NCBI GenBank assembly: GCA_964017185.1
Contig: OZ024875.1
Span: 26,545,456-26,609,455 of the forward strand
Length of the DNA stretch: 64,000 bases
Reading direction: 5' to 3'
Source: Rugalucina vietnamica
Lineage: Eukaryota > Mollusca > Bivalvia > Lucinida > Lucinidae
Part shown: one piece after another, positions 1-37,377 of the stretch
Numbering within the stretch: the stretch's first letter is position 1
Layout of the letters: each line of letters starts with the position of its first letter
Translations under genes and position numbers: made by a program
Notes under the pieces: generated by a model
The model's database searches: none
What the model saw: the letters and a program-made list of their open reading frames with translations, nothing else
What the model was told of the DNA's origin: nothing

Positions 1-316
1 AGGACTACTCAATAAACATTTCTGCAAAAACAAAATTCAAATATCTCCAACAAGACAGCAAAAACTGGCAATTTTCACATTTTTCCATTATAAGTCTATG
101 GGAAGCAAAAGTTGCCATAGCAACCAGAGTCATCCGATCAAAACAAAAAACACAATTATTCTTTCCCCCTACCTGTAGATGGTGTATGTGTAATATGAGA
201 ACAATCGGCCCAGCGGTTTCAGAGATGAAGATCTTTGAAATTGTGGACGACGGACGGACAACGGAGCATGGGTATACTATAAGCTCACCTATGAGCCTTC
301 GGCTCAGGTGAGCTAA
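1..316 (-). repeat. AGCTCACC-family dispersed repeat, partial
   Basis: The stretch ends in a near-palindrome (GCTCACC, GAGCCTTCGGCTC, GGTGAGC) followed by an A run. The same terminus recurs at 1480-1526 and 26035-26085, and in reverse at 57466 and 60442. The internal text (a GGACGACGGACGG block, then GCGGTTTCAGAGA) also matches those copies. It is cut by the window edge. No coding potential is seen. Confidence 0.7.
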
Positions 317-317
317 A

Positions 318-520
318 AAGGGAAATAACTCTCACAGAATGGGCCCCTAGCCCCTTGAATTTACCTGAAAGGAAAAATATGTGTCCTTTTATATTTTCAT
401 ATACAAACTTCATACCAAATTTCACGATCCTAGCTGTAACGGTTCCTGACGAAGTGCTAAGCGTTACTCACGCACTGGACGGACGCACAGTGCCAAACCA
501 ATATGTCCCTTCAACTTCTT
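318..520 (+). repeat. Dispersed repeat B, copy 1
   Basis: A segment starting GGGAAATAACTCTCACAG, with CCTAGCCCCTTGAATTTACC and ending in a GGACGGACG-like block, is repeated almost word for word at 5373-5600. It is non-coding and its class is unknown. Confidence 0.6.
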
Positions 521-539
521 TGAAAATCGTCTAACAAGG

Positions 540-1526
540 TCAGGGTCCTATAATGACCCCCGGGGTGGGGCCATATTTGACCCCAGGGGCAAAATTGGCA
601 GGATTTATGTAGAGCTCCACATGACAATGTTGTATATCAAATACATGCTGTTGCAGAATGATTTTTTCATATATTTCCATTATAAGTCTATGGTAGATAA
701 TGACATGCCTGGGGCGTGGCCTGTATGGACCCCAGGGGCACCGTTGGCAGCATTTATAAAGGAGAGGATTATACATTGGTCAACACAACATATGAAAGCT
801 CTGGGCCATATGGTTTCCGAGAAGAAGATTTTTTTATGTTTTTCCCATGACGCCCCTGGGGCGGGACCCGTATGGACCCCAGGGGAACGGTTGGCAGGAT
901 TTATGAAGAGGACCACTATACATTGCTAAAAACAAAATATGAAAGCTTTGGGCCTTGTGTTTTCAGAGAAGAAGATTTTTTAAAGTTTTTCCCATGACGC
1001 CCCCGGGACGGGGCCCGTATGGACCCCAGGGGCATGGTTGGCAGGATTTATAAAGAGGAACACTATACATTGCTACAAACAAAATATGAAAGCTCTGGGC
1101 CTTGTGGTTTCGGAGAAGAAGATTTTTTTATGTTTTTCCCATGACGCACCTGGGGCGGGGCCCGTATGGTCCCCAGGGGCAGGGTTGGCAGGATTTATAA
1201 AGAGGACCACTATACATTGCTACTGACAAAATATGAAAGCTCTGGGCCTTGTGGTTTCGGAGAAGAAGATTTTTTTATGTTTTTCCCATTGTAAGTCTAT
1301 GGGAGCTATCTGTTGCCATGGAAACCAGAGTTCCAATCCGACCTGGCCCAAAACCTAATGCAACCTTTCCCCCTCCTCAATGATGCTTTAGATAAAATTT
1401 GATCACGATCGGCCTTGTCTTAGAGATATTTGAGTTTGAAAATGTGGACGCACAGACGCACGGACGGACGCCGGCTGACTACTGTACTATAAGCTCACCC
1501 TGTGAGCCTTCGGCTCAGGTGAGCTA
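540..1526 (-). repeat. AGCTCACC-family element with about five tandem internal units
   Basis: About five units of roughly 145-150 bp follow one another (near 550, 700, 850, 1000 and 1145). Each has a CCCCTGGGG/GGACCCCAGGGG core, then GTTGGCAGGATTTAT and GAAGAAGATTTTTT. The block ends at 1526 with the same terminal near-palindrome as the copy at 1-316. The short open frames on both strands here are by-products of the repeat. Confidence 0.7.
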
Positions 1527-2145
1527 AAAATGGAAAAGCCTTAACACCTTGCCAATCTGGACATGTGTAAAGAACTGCTGATTAAAGAACTGCTGATTAA
1601 AGAACTGCATATAAAGAACTGCATGCTCCATTTTCCCAACAGCTAGTCTGAGCTAGACTGTTGTAACATTGTTTGGACAGGACTGGAAAGAAGAGTGACA
1701 ACTGAAATACAAAGAATTTATTGCAATTTCTTGCAAACTTAGTCATAAATCCAAGAGAATGACAATAATACACATATATTCCCATGAAAACCATGCTTAA
1801 CAATTGTGAGAATCTAGCAAAATAGCCAACTATAATGGTTCACCATGACAAAAAGTCTACAAATTTTGCAAGACCTCATAACCATCAAGAACATTATGAA
1901 TGAGTCACATCATGAGAAAACCTGTTAATGTCTTACTATGCAAACAACAAACTTTTGCTTTTTACTGCCTAAGTTATAAATGTTCAGTTTAAGCTAATTC
2001 TTGTCTACAGATTTTTTCCCATAACAGGACCCATTTACTCACAGCACTTTCTACCATTTTGAACATTTATGGTATTTACAAATTATCAGTCAGCTCTGGC
2101 ACTGTTAAATTAGAAGTTTCTAGGAAAACACCAGGTCCTGAGTCG
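1527..2145. other. No gene recognised
   Basis: AT-rich sequence without a recognisable coding region. A 15-bp unit (AAAGAACTGCTGATT) is repeated about three times at 1567-1610 and then decays. Confidence 0.5.
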
Positions 2146-2350
2146 TAGCGCAGGAAAACAAACAAACTGGATTTCTGATCAGGTATGACATAAACCAAGC
2201 TGTACAGCCAAAATAAAAGCTTGATATTTTGGACTTGAGAAGATGAGGGATTGAACTGTCTGTGTGTAGAGAAAACAAAGGTGCTGATCAGCTGTGCAGA
2301 GCTGACCTGTGCCTTTGTTTTCACATGAGCAGATTGTTGATTTTCTGGGT
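2146..2350 (+). repeat. Palindromic MITE family, divergent copy
   Basis: Contains the family core GAAAACAAAGGTGCTGATCA / CCTTTGTTTTC and the upstream text GCTGTACAG...AAGCTTGAtATTTTGGA. Ends are degraded. The fullest copy is described at 53107-53341. Confidence 0.6.
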
Positions 2351-3486
2351 CCCAACTTTTCACACAAAAAAAAACAACATCAGCTAAGCAGATTCAAAAC
2401 AGAAATTCCATTAGGATATACACAATATAATCTAGTCAAAGGGAGACAATCAAAGTAATACTTACTGACTGCCGTGCCACAGGATGGTATATGTACTTTG
2501 CAAGCATCAAAGGGATGGATATTTTGTGTTCATGACAATTTTTGTCATTTCTCCTTAAAGTCACAGGATCTCATTAGAAGTACCTTGCCAAGTTCTTCCG
2601 ATGAGTACCAAATACTTAGAGTCAAGCTACAAGAAAACCTGTCTTTCGTGTTAACTATCATGTACCACGCTAACCAAGCAGTAGTATGACACAGCCACAA
2701 TAAAGACTAGCAGCATAAAACTGCTGATTTAGAAAAGCAGAGCACAGTTCATCTGCAATTACTTTACAGCTGATCTGTGGCTTTGTTTTTGCAGGTGCAA
2801 AGTTTTCTTATGACGCAGATTACATAATTCAATGATGAATTGACAAAATTTCAAATTTTCAACAAACATCCACCTCAATATCACCCATGAAAGTGTCATA
2901 ACTATTTAAGTGATTGCCATCAAGAAATGAGTGATAAAACAGATTATGTCACAAGGCTTTCACTACATTGTAGTGGTATCTTTTATGGCACATTTACATG
3001 CCCTGATTTAAGACTATGTAAATCTTATTCTTAGTCATTTAGCGGGTGGCACTTGCAAGTTTAATAGTAACAAACTTCTGGGTATAAATTTTACACAGTG
3101 ACGAGTTTTTACAACTGTATAATACTATTATGCCAGTGTTCAAAATTTACACGTTACTAAACATTAGATGTTACTAAATCTGCTAAAGTGCCACATTACA
3201 AAATCAGTGAGTAATTTAATTTTCTTCAAATAAATTCAATATGTTGCTTTTAAGGTGACAAGGAACACAGCGTCTGCACAATGTGACAATCTAACACATT
3301 ACAACTCAATCTCCTTAAATATAACATTTTAATGTCTGATTATAAAATGTTGAAAGACAAAAAATGAAAAATAACTTAGCATATGGTTAAAACAAAATTG
3401 TGCAAATGAAGTGTCTAACACAGGATGCGGAAGCCTCATTATGAGTTTATTGAGATAACTAACAGATAATTTGGCCAAGTTCTCTA
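2351..3486. other. No gene recognised; one MITE fragment
   Basis: AT-rich non-coding flank downstream of the KDM5 gene. Only a fragment of the palindromic MITE (about 2720-2815, with CAGCTGATCTG and CTTTGTTTTTGC) is recognised. Confidence 0.45.
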
Positions 3487-3489
3487 TAA

Positions 3490-3698
3490 GGCCTAGTTTC
3501 CACGGACAATGTTTCTTTGTAGAAGACTATTTGTCACAGAAACTTTGGCAATGAGTTTGCATTCACACACAGCAAAGATTACTACTTAGCTCGCTCACCT
3601 TTGTCACAGATATTTGGCAATGAAACTTCTCCATGGAATTGAGTTTACATGAACATTTTCTTCTGCGACAAACCTACTTTGTCCGTAGAAACCAGGCA
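3490..3698. mobile_element. PIF/Harbinger-like MITE, 209 bp
   Basis: Terminal inverted repeats GGCCTAGTTTCCACGGACAA at the left and, on the opposite strand, TGCCTGGTTTCTACGGACAA at the right. They are flanked by a direct TAA at 3487-3489 and 3699-3701. A 3-bp TWA duplication is typical of PIF/Harbinger elements. There is no transposase, so it is non-autonomous. Class is inferred from ends and duplication only. Confidence 0.6.
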
Positions 3699-3714
3699 TA
3701 AAACTAGGAAATCA

Positions 3715-3793
3715 CTGCACAGTTACTGCACAGCTGATCTGCGCCTTTGATTTCGCATATGCAAATTATTTGTTTTCTGATGCAGCAGCTCAT
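3715..3793 (+). repeat. Palindromic MITE family, 3' fragment
   Basis: Holds only the distal half: CAGCTGATCTGCGCCTTTGA, CGCATATGCAAATT, then TGTTTTCTGATGCAG and GCTCAT. Confidence 0.6.
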
Positions 3794-3985
3794 ATACATT
3801 TGTTTTTATGAAGCACTAACAAAAATATCTGATCAATCATCACCAAAAATCTAAATGAGGCTCCTGTACAGAATGCAAAATTTATGCAGAGATAACAAAA
3901 TGAAAATAATCACCAAAGACCGCTAATGATTTGCTATTATAAATCACATCACTCAAAAATGAACTTAAAAAAAGAAAACATATGA

Positions 3986-4217
3986 GCCACCTCGTGAGAA
4001 AACCAACAATCTGCATATGCGAAAACAAAGACGCAGATCAGCTTCGCGGTAACCGCGAAGCTGATCAGCGCCTTTGTTTTCACTACTCAGATAGTACATT
4101 TCATCTACTACTTAAATCCGAAATTTCAAGCTTCTAGCCTACTTCTGTAGCTGCACAGGCCGGTTAGTGTCAGACCTGTACGAAAACGACATTGTTGGTT
4201 TTCCCACGAGACGGCTC
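3986..4217 (-). repeat. Palindromic MITE family, full copy
   Basis: Ends TGAGCCACCTCGTGAGAAAA and, inverted, GGTTTTCCCACGAGACGGCTC. The central hairpin GATCAGCTTCGCGG/CCGCGAAGCTGATC is almost perfect. Reverse orientation relative to the 53107 copy. Confidence 0.75.
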
Positions 4218-4218
4218 A

Positions 4219-4786
4219 TATAACAGAGAAATAAGAAATGAGGTCAATCATGAGATAACCTGTTTCTGTGGGTTGCTATATACTGTGCAATAAGTCAATT
4301 AATTTCTGACCATTATCTCAGGAGCTGTGGAAATGTGACTTGCTCAAAATCAAAACAAACAATGCCTTGGCTGTGAATGCCTTGGCTGTGACCCCTTGGC
4401 CCAAAGTCTTTAAGTTTACAATATTGCCAGTCAGCTCGAAGAACCTGGTTTGCACAGTTTACAGTCTTGAACAATCTTAGGAAGCAGAAAACCAGTACTT
4501 TTTAGCAGTATTCAGTGAAAATAAATATGCCGCTCAACTTTAATCAGGCATATCCAAAAAAGCAGATTTTCTCATGACAAAGCCCAAATTAATGCACATT
4601 TGAACATTCATTACAGGTTAAAAATACATACATTTTATTACACTGCAATTGTGTGAAATATATAAGTGAACTATGTAATCTTAATTACAAAATGTACATG
4701 AATACCCCTGCACTTTTGATAAACCATATGAGCCTGTGCATGAAAAAAAAACTAGAAAATGTGTTTATGAAACACTATGCCCCAAA
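4219..4786. other. No gene recognised
   Basis: AT-rich sequence without a supported gene or an identifiable element. Confidence 0.4.
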
Positions 4787-5365
4787 CTGGTAAGTCACTT
4801 TCAAGATGTAAAAATGTCCAAAAAAATGACTAAGTTCAAGTTGTAGAAAGAATTGACAAAAATTATTCTGAGGAGTATATCCCAAGCACATGCACATCTT
4901 CAAAGCATGGCCACAATGTCTGCAAAGTTTCAAAAGTATCGGTATTAAATTGTAGGAGGAGTTGCGCACACAAGGTACCCTCTATCCTTTCACTAAAATG
5001 CCCGAAAAAATGACTAAGTTCAAATTGTGAAAAAAATGGCAAAAAATAATGCAAGAATTATATCCAAACCAAATGCATATCTTCAGACCATGCCCATAAT
5101 GGGCACATGTAAAGTTTTAAATGAATTGGCATGAAACTGTAGGAGGTTGCACACAAGGTACCCACTGCCCATTCACTTTCATTGTGAAAATGCCCGAAAA
5201 ATGGCTAAGTTCAAATTGCGAAAAAAGTGACAAAAATTCGTCTGAGGATTATATCCAAACCACATGCATATCTTCAAAGCATGGTCACAACATCTGTAAA
5301 GTTTCAAGAGAATCGGAATAAAACTGTAGGAGTTGCACACACAAGGTAGCCACCATCTATTCACT
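4787..5365. repeat. Tandem repeat, three units of about 190 bp
   Basis: The phrase AAATGCCCGAAAAATGACTA with small changes starts near 4808, 4996 and 5187. Each is followed by CACATGCATATCTTCA and ACTGTAGGAG...CACACAAGGTA. The units are clearly diverged. Short frames inside are repeat by-products. Confidence 0.7.
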
Positions 5366-5372
5366 TTATCAA

Positions 5373-5600
5373 GAATTAAAAAGGGAAATAACTCTCACAG
5401 ACCCCTAGCCCCTTGAATTTACCTGAAAGAAAAAATATGGGTCCTCTTAATTTTCATATACAAACTGCATGTACATACCAAATTTCAAGATCCTAGCTGT
5501 AACGGTTCCTGAATGAGTGCTCATGCATCACAGACAGACAGACAGACTCACTGCACGGACAGACCCAAACCAATATGCCCTTCTTCTTCCTAAGTTGGGG
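5373..5600 (+). repeat. Dispersed repeat B, copy 2
   Basis: Second copy of the 318-520 sequence, directly after the 190-bp tandem block. It ends in CAGACAGACAGACAG and GCACGGACAGACC. Confidence 0.6.
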
Positions 5601-5611
5601 GCATAACAACA

Positions 5612-5810
5612 ATTTGGGTTCCAACCAGGTCAACACTAACCGACCTGTGCAGTCACAGAAGCTGGCTAGAAGCTTGAAATTTCGGATTTAAGAAGAGGGA
5701 TCCATGTAGCTAAAACAAAAGCGCTGACCAGCTTCGTGGTGACCTCGAAGCTGATCTGCGCCTTTGTTTCGCCCAAGCATTTTGTTGGTTTTCTAATGCA
5801 GAGGCTCATA
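5612..5810 (+). repeat. Palindromic MITE family copy
   Basis: Contains AATTTGGGTTCC, CAGTCACAGAAG, TAGAAGCTTGAAATTTCGGA, the AGCTTCG...CGAAGCT hairpin and the terminal GGTTTTCTAATGCAGAGGCTC. Confidence 0.7.
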
Positions 5811-6009
5811 TTCTAAATAAACTTCTGGACAAACACATCCAAAACAAAGCAGACCCAGATTAAATGGCTCTAAAGGCAGTTGTCTTAGGGTCTGCACAGT
5901 TCAGTCTGTAATATTTCAACAGTAATGCTCTTTAGTACCAACAAATGTTTGGAATTTTAGGATATTACAGCAGCAGAGTTTAGAGCTTTTAAAGCTGCCA
6001 GAATCAGTT

Positions 6010-6015
6010 TTTATT
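6010..6015 (-). terminator. Candidate KDM5 polyadenylation signal
   Basis: AATAAA on the minus strand, about 60 nt beyond the KDM5 stop codon at 6077. It is the first canonical hexamer after the stop. No transcript evidence is available and a longer 3' UTR is possible. Confidence 0.35.
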
Positions 6016-6076
6016 CATGAAGACGATGACTAAAACATCCAAAGTTTCACGATGACATAAAGAGCAATAGTAACAG

Positions 6077-32469
<26,393 letters not shown>

Positions 32470-32559
32470 TCACACTAATCCAATTTCAAATGTTTCCGTT
32501 CACTGAAAGGGTGTTGTCATCCAAAAAATATCCATTTTTTGTACAACTTTTCAGCAACG

Positions 32560-32620
32560 AAAACTCATGTAGATGGAGCCTAACAACACCTCGCGATTTC
32601 GCGGAAGTACAAGTAGGTGA
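32560..32620 (-). promoter_or_regulatory. Candidate KDM5 core promoter
   Basis: About 110-170 bp upstream of the KDM5 ATG lies CTCGCGATTTCGCGGAAGT, combining a TCGCGA palindrome and an ETS-type CGGAAGT in otherwise AT-rich DNA. No TATA box is evident. Placement is inference. Confidence 0.3.
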
Positions 32621-33149
32621 AAATAGTTCTAAAGTAGAATCAGAATATTTTCTGATCTAAGATAAAAACAACGGTAAAATTAGGCATGCATATATTTCAT
32701 AAAAATCTTACACGCTATAAATTAATGGTTTGAACAATTTCCGAATGCTTCTTTAATTACGATTTTTGTGTATGAATTTCTCCTTCTTCCATATCTGATT
32801 GGTTCGCTAAATAAGGATGACAACAAGAGGTCAATCTCATAAATAAAGACATAAAATCAAAGTGCAGTTAGTACTGCAACTCGGCCATTAGTATTATTAT
32901 TTGTATTATTATCATTTTATTTATTTATTTTATAATTTTTTTTTTTCAGATTTTCGCGTCTGTGGCAACGATCCAGCAACTCAAGGTTGTAAATTTGTGT
33001 GTTTGTGGCACATTTTCTCAGCTCCTGACACTCCTGTATCCATCGCCAAAAATAGCTCCAGTGGAGCTGGCTAAATCTCAGAAAATATCTTGTAGCTTTC
33101 AGCTTTTATCATTATTATATTTACATTTTTCTAAAACCTCTTTAGATGA

Positions 33150-33235
33150 ACCATTAGATGTTCATCTGTGTTCATACTTCCATGAACAACATTGTGTCAC
33201 GCGACGTGACGTAATCCAAACTTGACGTCAAAAAA
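33150..33235 (+). repeat. Repeat with CRE-like motifs, copy 1
   Basis: CTTCCATGAACAACATTGTG, TCACGCGACGTGACG and AACTTGACGTCAA recur at 35831-35895 in the same order. TGACGTCA (33222-33229) is a CRE consensus, but as part of a repeat it may not regulate KDM5. Confidence 0.5.
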
Positions 33236-33399
33236 CATGAATCTCGCCAATCTGATTGGACGTTGTAAACGTTGACGCCGTTCCGCTGTTTCAACACACA
33301 CTGTGTGTAGATTCTCTGTTTGCTGGTAAATGTGACCGCCTTGGTGATTTTTTAACAAGCGATAGAGAGAAACGAATGTAAATATAGGCAATGAGTTTA

Positions 33400-33528
33400 A
33401 TTTTTCTGTTGTTCATGGAGCTATAAACCGCAGTGGGTCGCTAGCAAAGCTTACACGAACCCCTTCGGGGTTCATTCACTTTGCACGCGACCCACTGCGG
33501 TTCATACCTCCATGAACACCAGAAAAAT
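33400..33528. repeat. Hairpin element with TTCG-centred loop
   Basis: Arms of about 41 bp (33401-33441 and 33487-33527), with CCGCAGTGGGTCGC pairing with GCGACCCACTGCGG. The centre contains GAACCCCTTCGGGGTTC, a second perfect hairpin. Confidence 0.75.
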
Positions 33529-33639
33529 GAAAATCATTTCTTAAATCACATGTATCAGTAAACTGTGAAAATAACAAGAGCAACAGTCTCCAGATGTACG
33601 ATATCAGATTTCTACAGGTTTCATCTTTGACCATTTTGT

Positions 33640-34560
33640 GTTAGAAATGTCATATTTCGAGCCTGTGGGTACTAATTTATATGGTTACTCACAATTGTGG
33701 GTATGTAAAATTTGGGAGCACTTTTGAAATGTTTGAAACTTGTTTTACTTTTTTTTTCTCAAATTTTGGGCAGGTAAATTTTGTGGTCTTCAACTTTGTT
33801 GGTACTCAAAATATGTGGGTATTCAAAAGTATGAATGATCAAATTTTGTAGGCACTCAAAATTGGTGGCAATTAGAAGATATAGATATTTTAGTAAGATG
33901 TTATTACATAAAATTGCGGCACTCGAAATATTTATATGATTCTTCAAATTTGAGTGTATTCAAAATAAGTGGGCATTCAAAAGTGCATATAAATATTTTG
34001 GGGTATTGAAAATGTTAGAACTATATTGTCTTGTAACACAAAGCATGGGCAAATTATGTTGGTCTTCACTATGAGAATGTTCACAAAATTCAATCACACA
34101 AAATTGTGGGTATTCAAAATAAGCTGGGTCATAAAATTATTAGTCAAGACAGAAGCTGTTCGTATGAAACTGGTGTGGTCTTGGGGTTCTCTACCGGTCC
34201 CGATAGCGTAATGGTTAGAGCGTTTGCTTCGGAAGCGGGAGGCGCGGGTTCTAATCCGGGCCGCGTCATACCAAAGACGTTAAAAATGGTACCAGTGGCT
34301 ACCTTGCTTGGCGCTCAGCATTAATAAGGCAAGCACTGGCTTCTCTCAAAAAGATAACTTCAATGATGGGAGCTCCATGTAATACTCTGTTTATGAGGTG
34401 TTTGGTACCTGGCAGATTCAGATTCTCATGGAATCGTTGGTGTTCAAGTTATTTGTATGTACAATGTGTATTCATAAATTAAAGAATTTCACGCTCTTTG
34501 TGCTCAGTAATTGTGGGTACTCAACATGTGGGTACCTAAAATAGTTTGGTACAAATGCAG
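33640..34560. repeat. Degenerate short-period minisatellite, interrupted by a SINE
   Basis: The phrase GTGGGTATTCAAAA and variants (GTGGGTACTCAA, GTAGGCACTCAAAA, GTGGGCATTCAAAA) recurs many times at roughly 20-35 bp steps from 33660 to 34135, and again at 34505-34550 after the tRNA-like insertion. Confidence 0.65.
34195..34330 (+). repeat. tRNA-derived SINE
   Basis: A box TAGCGTAATGG and B box GGTTCTAATCC in tRNA order. A CGG anticodon position can be drawn in a TTCGGAA loop, but the D and T stems are imperfect. A non-tRNA body (ACCAGTGGCTACCTTGCTTG, GCGCTCAGCATTAA) follows, as in bivalve tRNA-SINEs. Probably not a working tRNA gene. Confidence 0.6.
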
Positions 34561-34564
34561 AAAG

Positions 34565-35630
34565 TATGCACTTGCATATGAATTGAAAGTCTCAATATGG
34601 AAAAATTCCACCTTAATATCTTTATAGACTCAGATCAGTGTTTCATTTAGTCTGATCAGACACTGTATCCATTGTCTAATATTGAGACAAAGAGTAAATT
34701 AGAAGTTAATGGCATATTTCATCTAATTCTTGAAACAAACAGGTGGCCAGAGTCAAGAACTTTATCTCGTTTTCTCACTGCTGTCAGGCAATTATCTTCT
34801 TTATAAGAATTTATTGTGACAGCCTCAAAGATTAGAAAAAACAGCAAAAAACTCTGAAAACTGGCGATGGATATAGGAGTGCTGAGGTAATGGTCAGAAA
34901 TTGATCGACTCATCAGAAATTGATCGACTCATTAAAAAAGAAAAAGAAAGAAAGAAAAAATAGACTGCTTTAGCGAAAAAAAAATACATTGAAAACATTC
35001 TTGATGTATTTTTGTTCAGGGCAGATAAAACCTTTATATGCAATAAATCAAAATAAATGCATATTTCTAAAATTTAAACATTTTGTTTAGAGGTTTCATT
35101 CAGAGGCCTGTAGCTTGAAAAAATGCACACTACCCTATATTAATTTTGCCTTCAAATGTCTTCTATTATACTCGTATTTTGGAAGCAAAAAAGAGTTGTT
35201 AGAAAAAAGTTTGAATACTTTTTCACCGGCAGCGAACATCCTTAAAAGAATATACATGTTTATTTGATACTTAGCAGTGAAATTAATGTATATCAAAAAT
35301 GGAAAAAAGTGATATTTTCACTGCAGAATTGATATTGATATTTTCACTAGTGATTGATATCAGCCGATATTTTCAGTGTAGAGTTTGGATTACTTCTGAC
35401 GTTCCCATTCACTTGACGTCATTAAATGTGCCTCTCTTCAGAAATTCAAATGCCTATAACTCCGTTATTTGCGAACGAAAACATAAAATGTGGGTATTCA
35501 TTTTCTTAGTTAGAACGCGAGGAACAATGTGGTACCAAAATTATTTGTGTTTTCAAAAAATTTTGGTTTTAGCATTTTCACCGCCTGCTTTGTGAATAGG
35601 AAAATGCCCGTGTATTGTATAAAGTAAAAA
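34565..35630. other. No gene recognised
   Basis: AT-rich intergenic sequence. One GTGGGTATTCA motif near 35490 suggests a stray minisatellite unit. Confidence 0.4.
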
Positions 35631-35635
35631 GAAAA

Positions 35636-35783
35636 TTTACTTTTATCGGTAAATACCAAATATATTTCATCTCGTGACTTGAAAACATCTAAATTTTCAC
35701 TCGTGCTACGCACTCGTGAAAATTTTGATGTTTTCAACTCACTCGATGAAAAATATTTGGTATTCACCTCAAAAAAGTAAATA
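35636..35783. repeat. Hairpin element, about 70-bp arms
   Basis: TTACTTTTATCGGTAAATAC...CACTCGTGC and GCACTCGTGAAAATTTTGAT...AAAAAGTAAAT pair with a 3-nt loop, with several mismatches. Confidence 0.7.
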
Positions 35784-35830
35784 TCCTCTATATATTTGTA
35801 TTTACATTTCTGATGCAAAGTTAGAAATGA

Positions 35831-35895
35831 AATGTGGTTCATAGTTCCATGAACAATATCGTGTCACGCGACGTCACATGATCAAACTTGACGTT
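35831..35895 (+). repeat. Repeat with CRE-like motifs, copy 2
   Basis: GTTCCATGAACAATATCGTG, TCACGCGACGTCACATGATC and AACTTGACGTTAT match 33150-33235. Confidence 0.5.
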
Positions 35896-36196
35896 ATTTT
35901 ACACAACATAATATCTTTTTATTCAAGGCTCAGATATTAAAGTTACATATGAGCATATATATACGTTACTTCAAAATATGGCTACATGGCGGTTACAACA
36001 AGCTCGAAAAATTGTTTCAAGATAGGCAGAAAAGGAAATGTATGAAGAAAAGATGGTAAAACAAGGAAGAATGGGAAGAGTAGCAAAATAATTTGATAAT
36101 CACTAGCACTATACGAAATAAATAATAGCAACTTGCTAGCTTCAAATAGGAGATACAATGCTTAATGTATTACACCAACAGGTAGAGACCGACGGG

Positions 36197-36202
<6 letters not shown>

Positions 36203-36238
<36 letters not shown>
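36203..36238. repeat. (AG)n microsatellite
   Basis: Uninterrupted AG dinucleotides for about 36 bp, followed by imperfect GA-rich sequence. Confidence 0.9.
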
Positions 36239-36239
<1 letters not shown>

Positions 36240-36829
36240 CATGGAGAGAGAGGGGGAAGAGAGAAGAGTTCAATATGTAAACAGAAAGTAAAATATAATC
36301 GATTTGCCAGTAAATATGACATTCTCAAATTTTCACTGTCACTGGATGTATATTGTTTGGTCATGTGGCGTGTAATTAGCACGCTTTTCTTGTGCGATCA
36401 TAGGCCACATTATGGTACATGCGAGGAGTTCGGATATCCACGTGGTGATTGTGAAAACTTGTGAATGGAATATTGTAATACATTTTCATTTACACATTAG
36501 AATTCATCAGAGATGAAAAAGGCATTTTTTCTGGTAAGTATGAGCATGGCAATTCTGCGACATTTCATTTTCGAGGTTGGTGCCCTGTCACGAGAGAATC
36601 TGTATTATATTCTACTTGCGGGGCTTTGTATGGGATATCAAACCGACCCAATGTGTTTTAAATACTTGTCGCTTATGCAGAAGAACAGCGCCTGTTGAAA
36701 AAGTTCAGATATGGAAAGCAGATTATTTCGTGACATGGCACATTGTCGAAGAACACTATACACAATATCGTACATAAGGTGCTGCGGTAGACAAAAAGCC
36801 ATTTACTGTACATTGATTGCCATTTATTT

Positions 36830-37127
36830 CGTCAGAATTTTAGTTTATTTTAGGTTGATCGAGCAACCAGTCGTTAGCTCGATCGTAAAGGTTTCTACAT
36901 TTCCCATTGCTCCAGTCACACCCCTTGTCCGCACCATTCTAGACAAGGGCCACGACCCCGGAGGCCAGGCTATAATCATGTCTCAACCGCTGCTTCCTTG
37001 CCGAAAACCGAAACCGCACGGACAGAAGCAGTATCTTTGGTTTGCATTGAATATCCATCGAACATGTACAGTGAATGACCTTTTCAAAGTGTCGCCTAGT
37101 GATAAAATTCTATCCACCATAGCATAG
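36830..37127 (+). pseudogene. Possible retroelement pol fragment
   Basis: The frame ending at 37127 includes PLLPCRKPKPHGQKQY and DKILSTI, spaced like the start of an LTR-retroelement or retrovirus-like reverse transcriptase. No catalytic motif follows, so at most a short decayed remnant is left. Weak. Confidence 0.3.
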
Positions 37128-37334
37128 CCCTGAGCCCACAAATTTTAACCATTATACCGATATATGCATATTCTGATAAAATACTGTGTTGAAGCATAAG
37201 CATGCAACCTAGATGGAAGGCGTATTTGTCAAATACTTCTTCAGCTTTTCAATATGTATATCATAATTTATAACATCGCAAGCCGGCCATTGTAACAGCG
37301 GCTTTATGACGTAACTAGGGAGACAATGTGGCGT

Positions 37335-37337
<3 letters not shown>

Positions 37338-37375
<38 letters not shown>
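37338..37375. repeat. (AG)n microsatellite at LINE 3' end
   Basis: AG repeat of about 38 bp directly abutting the short TCTGAA tandem tail of the LINE on its minus strand. Confidence 0.9.

Positions 37376-37377
<2 letters not shown>

Noticed and set aside
33150..33235. CRE sites as KDM5 regulators
   Set aside because: The same block recurs at 35831-35895, so it is more simply explained as a dispersed repeat.
34195..34270. Functional tRNA-Pro(CGG) gene
   Set aside because: A and B boxes are present but the D and T stems have mismatches and a SINE body follows.
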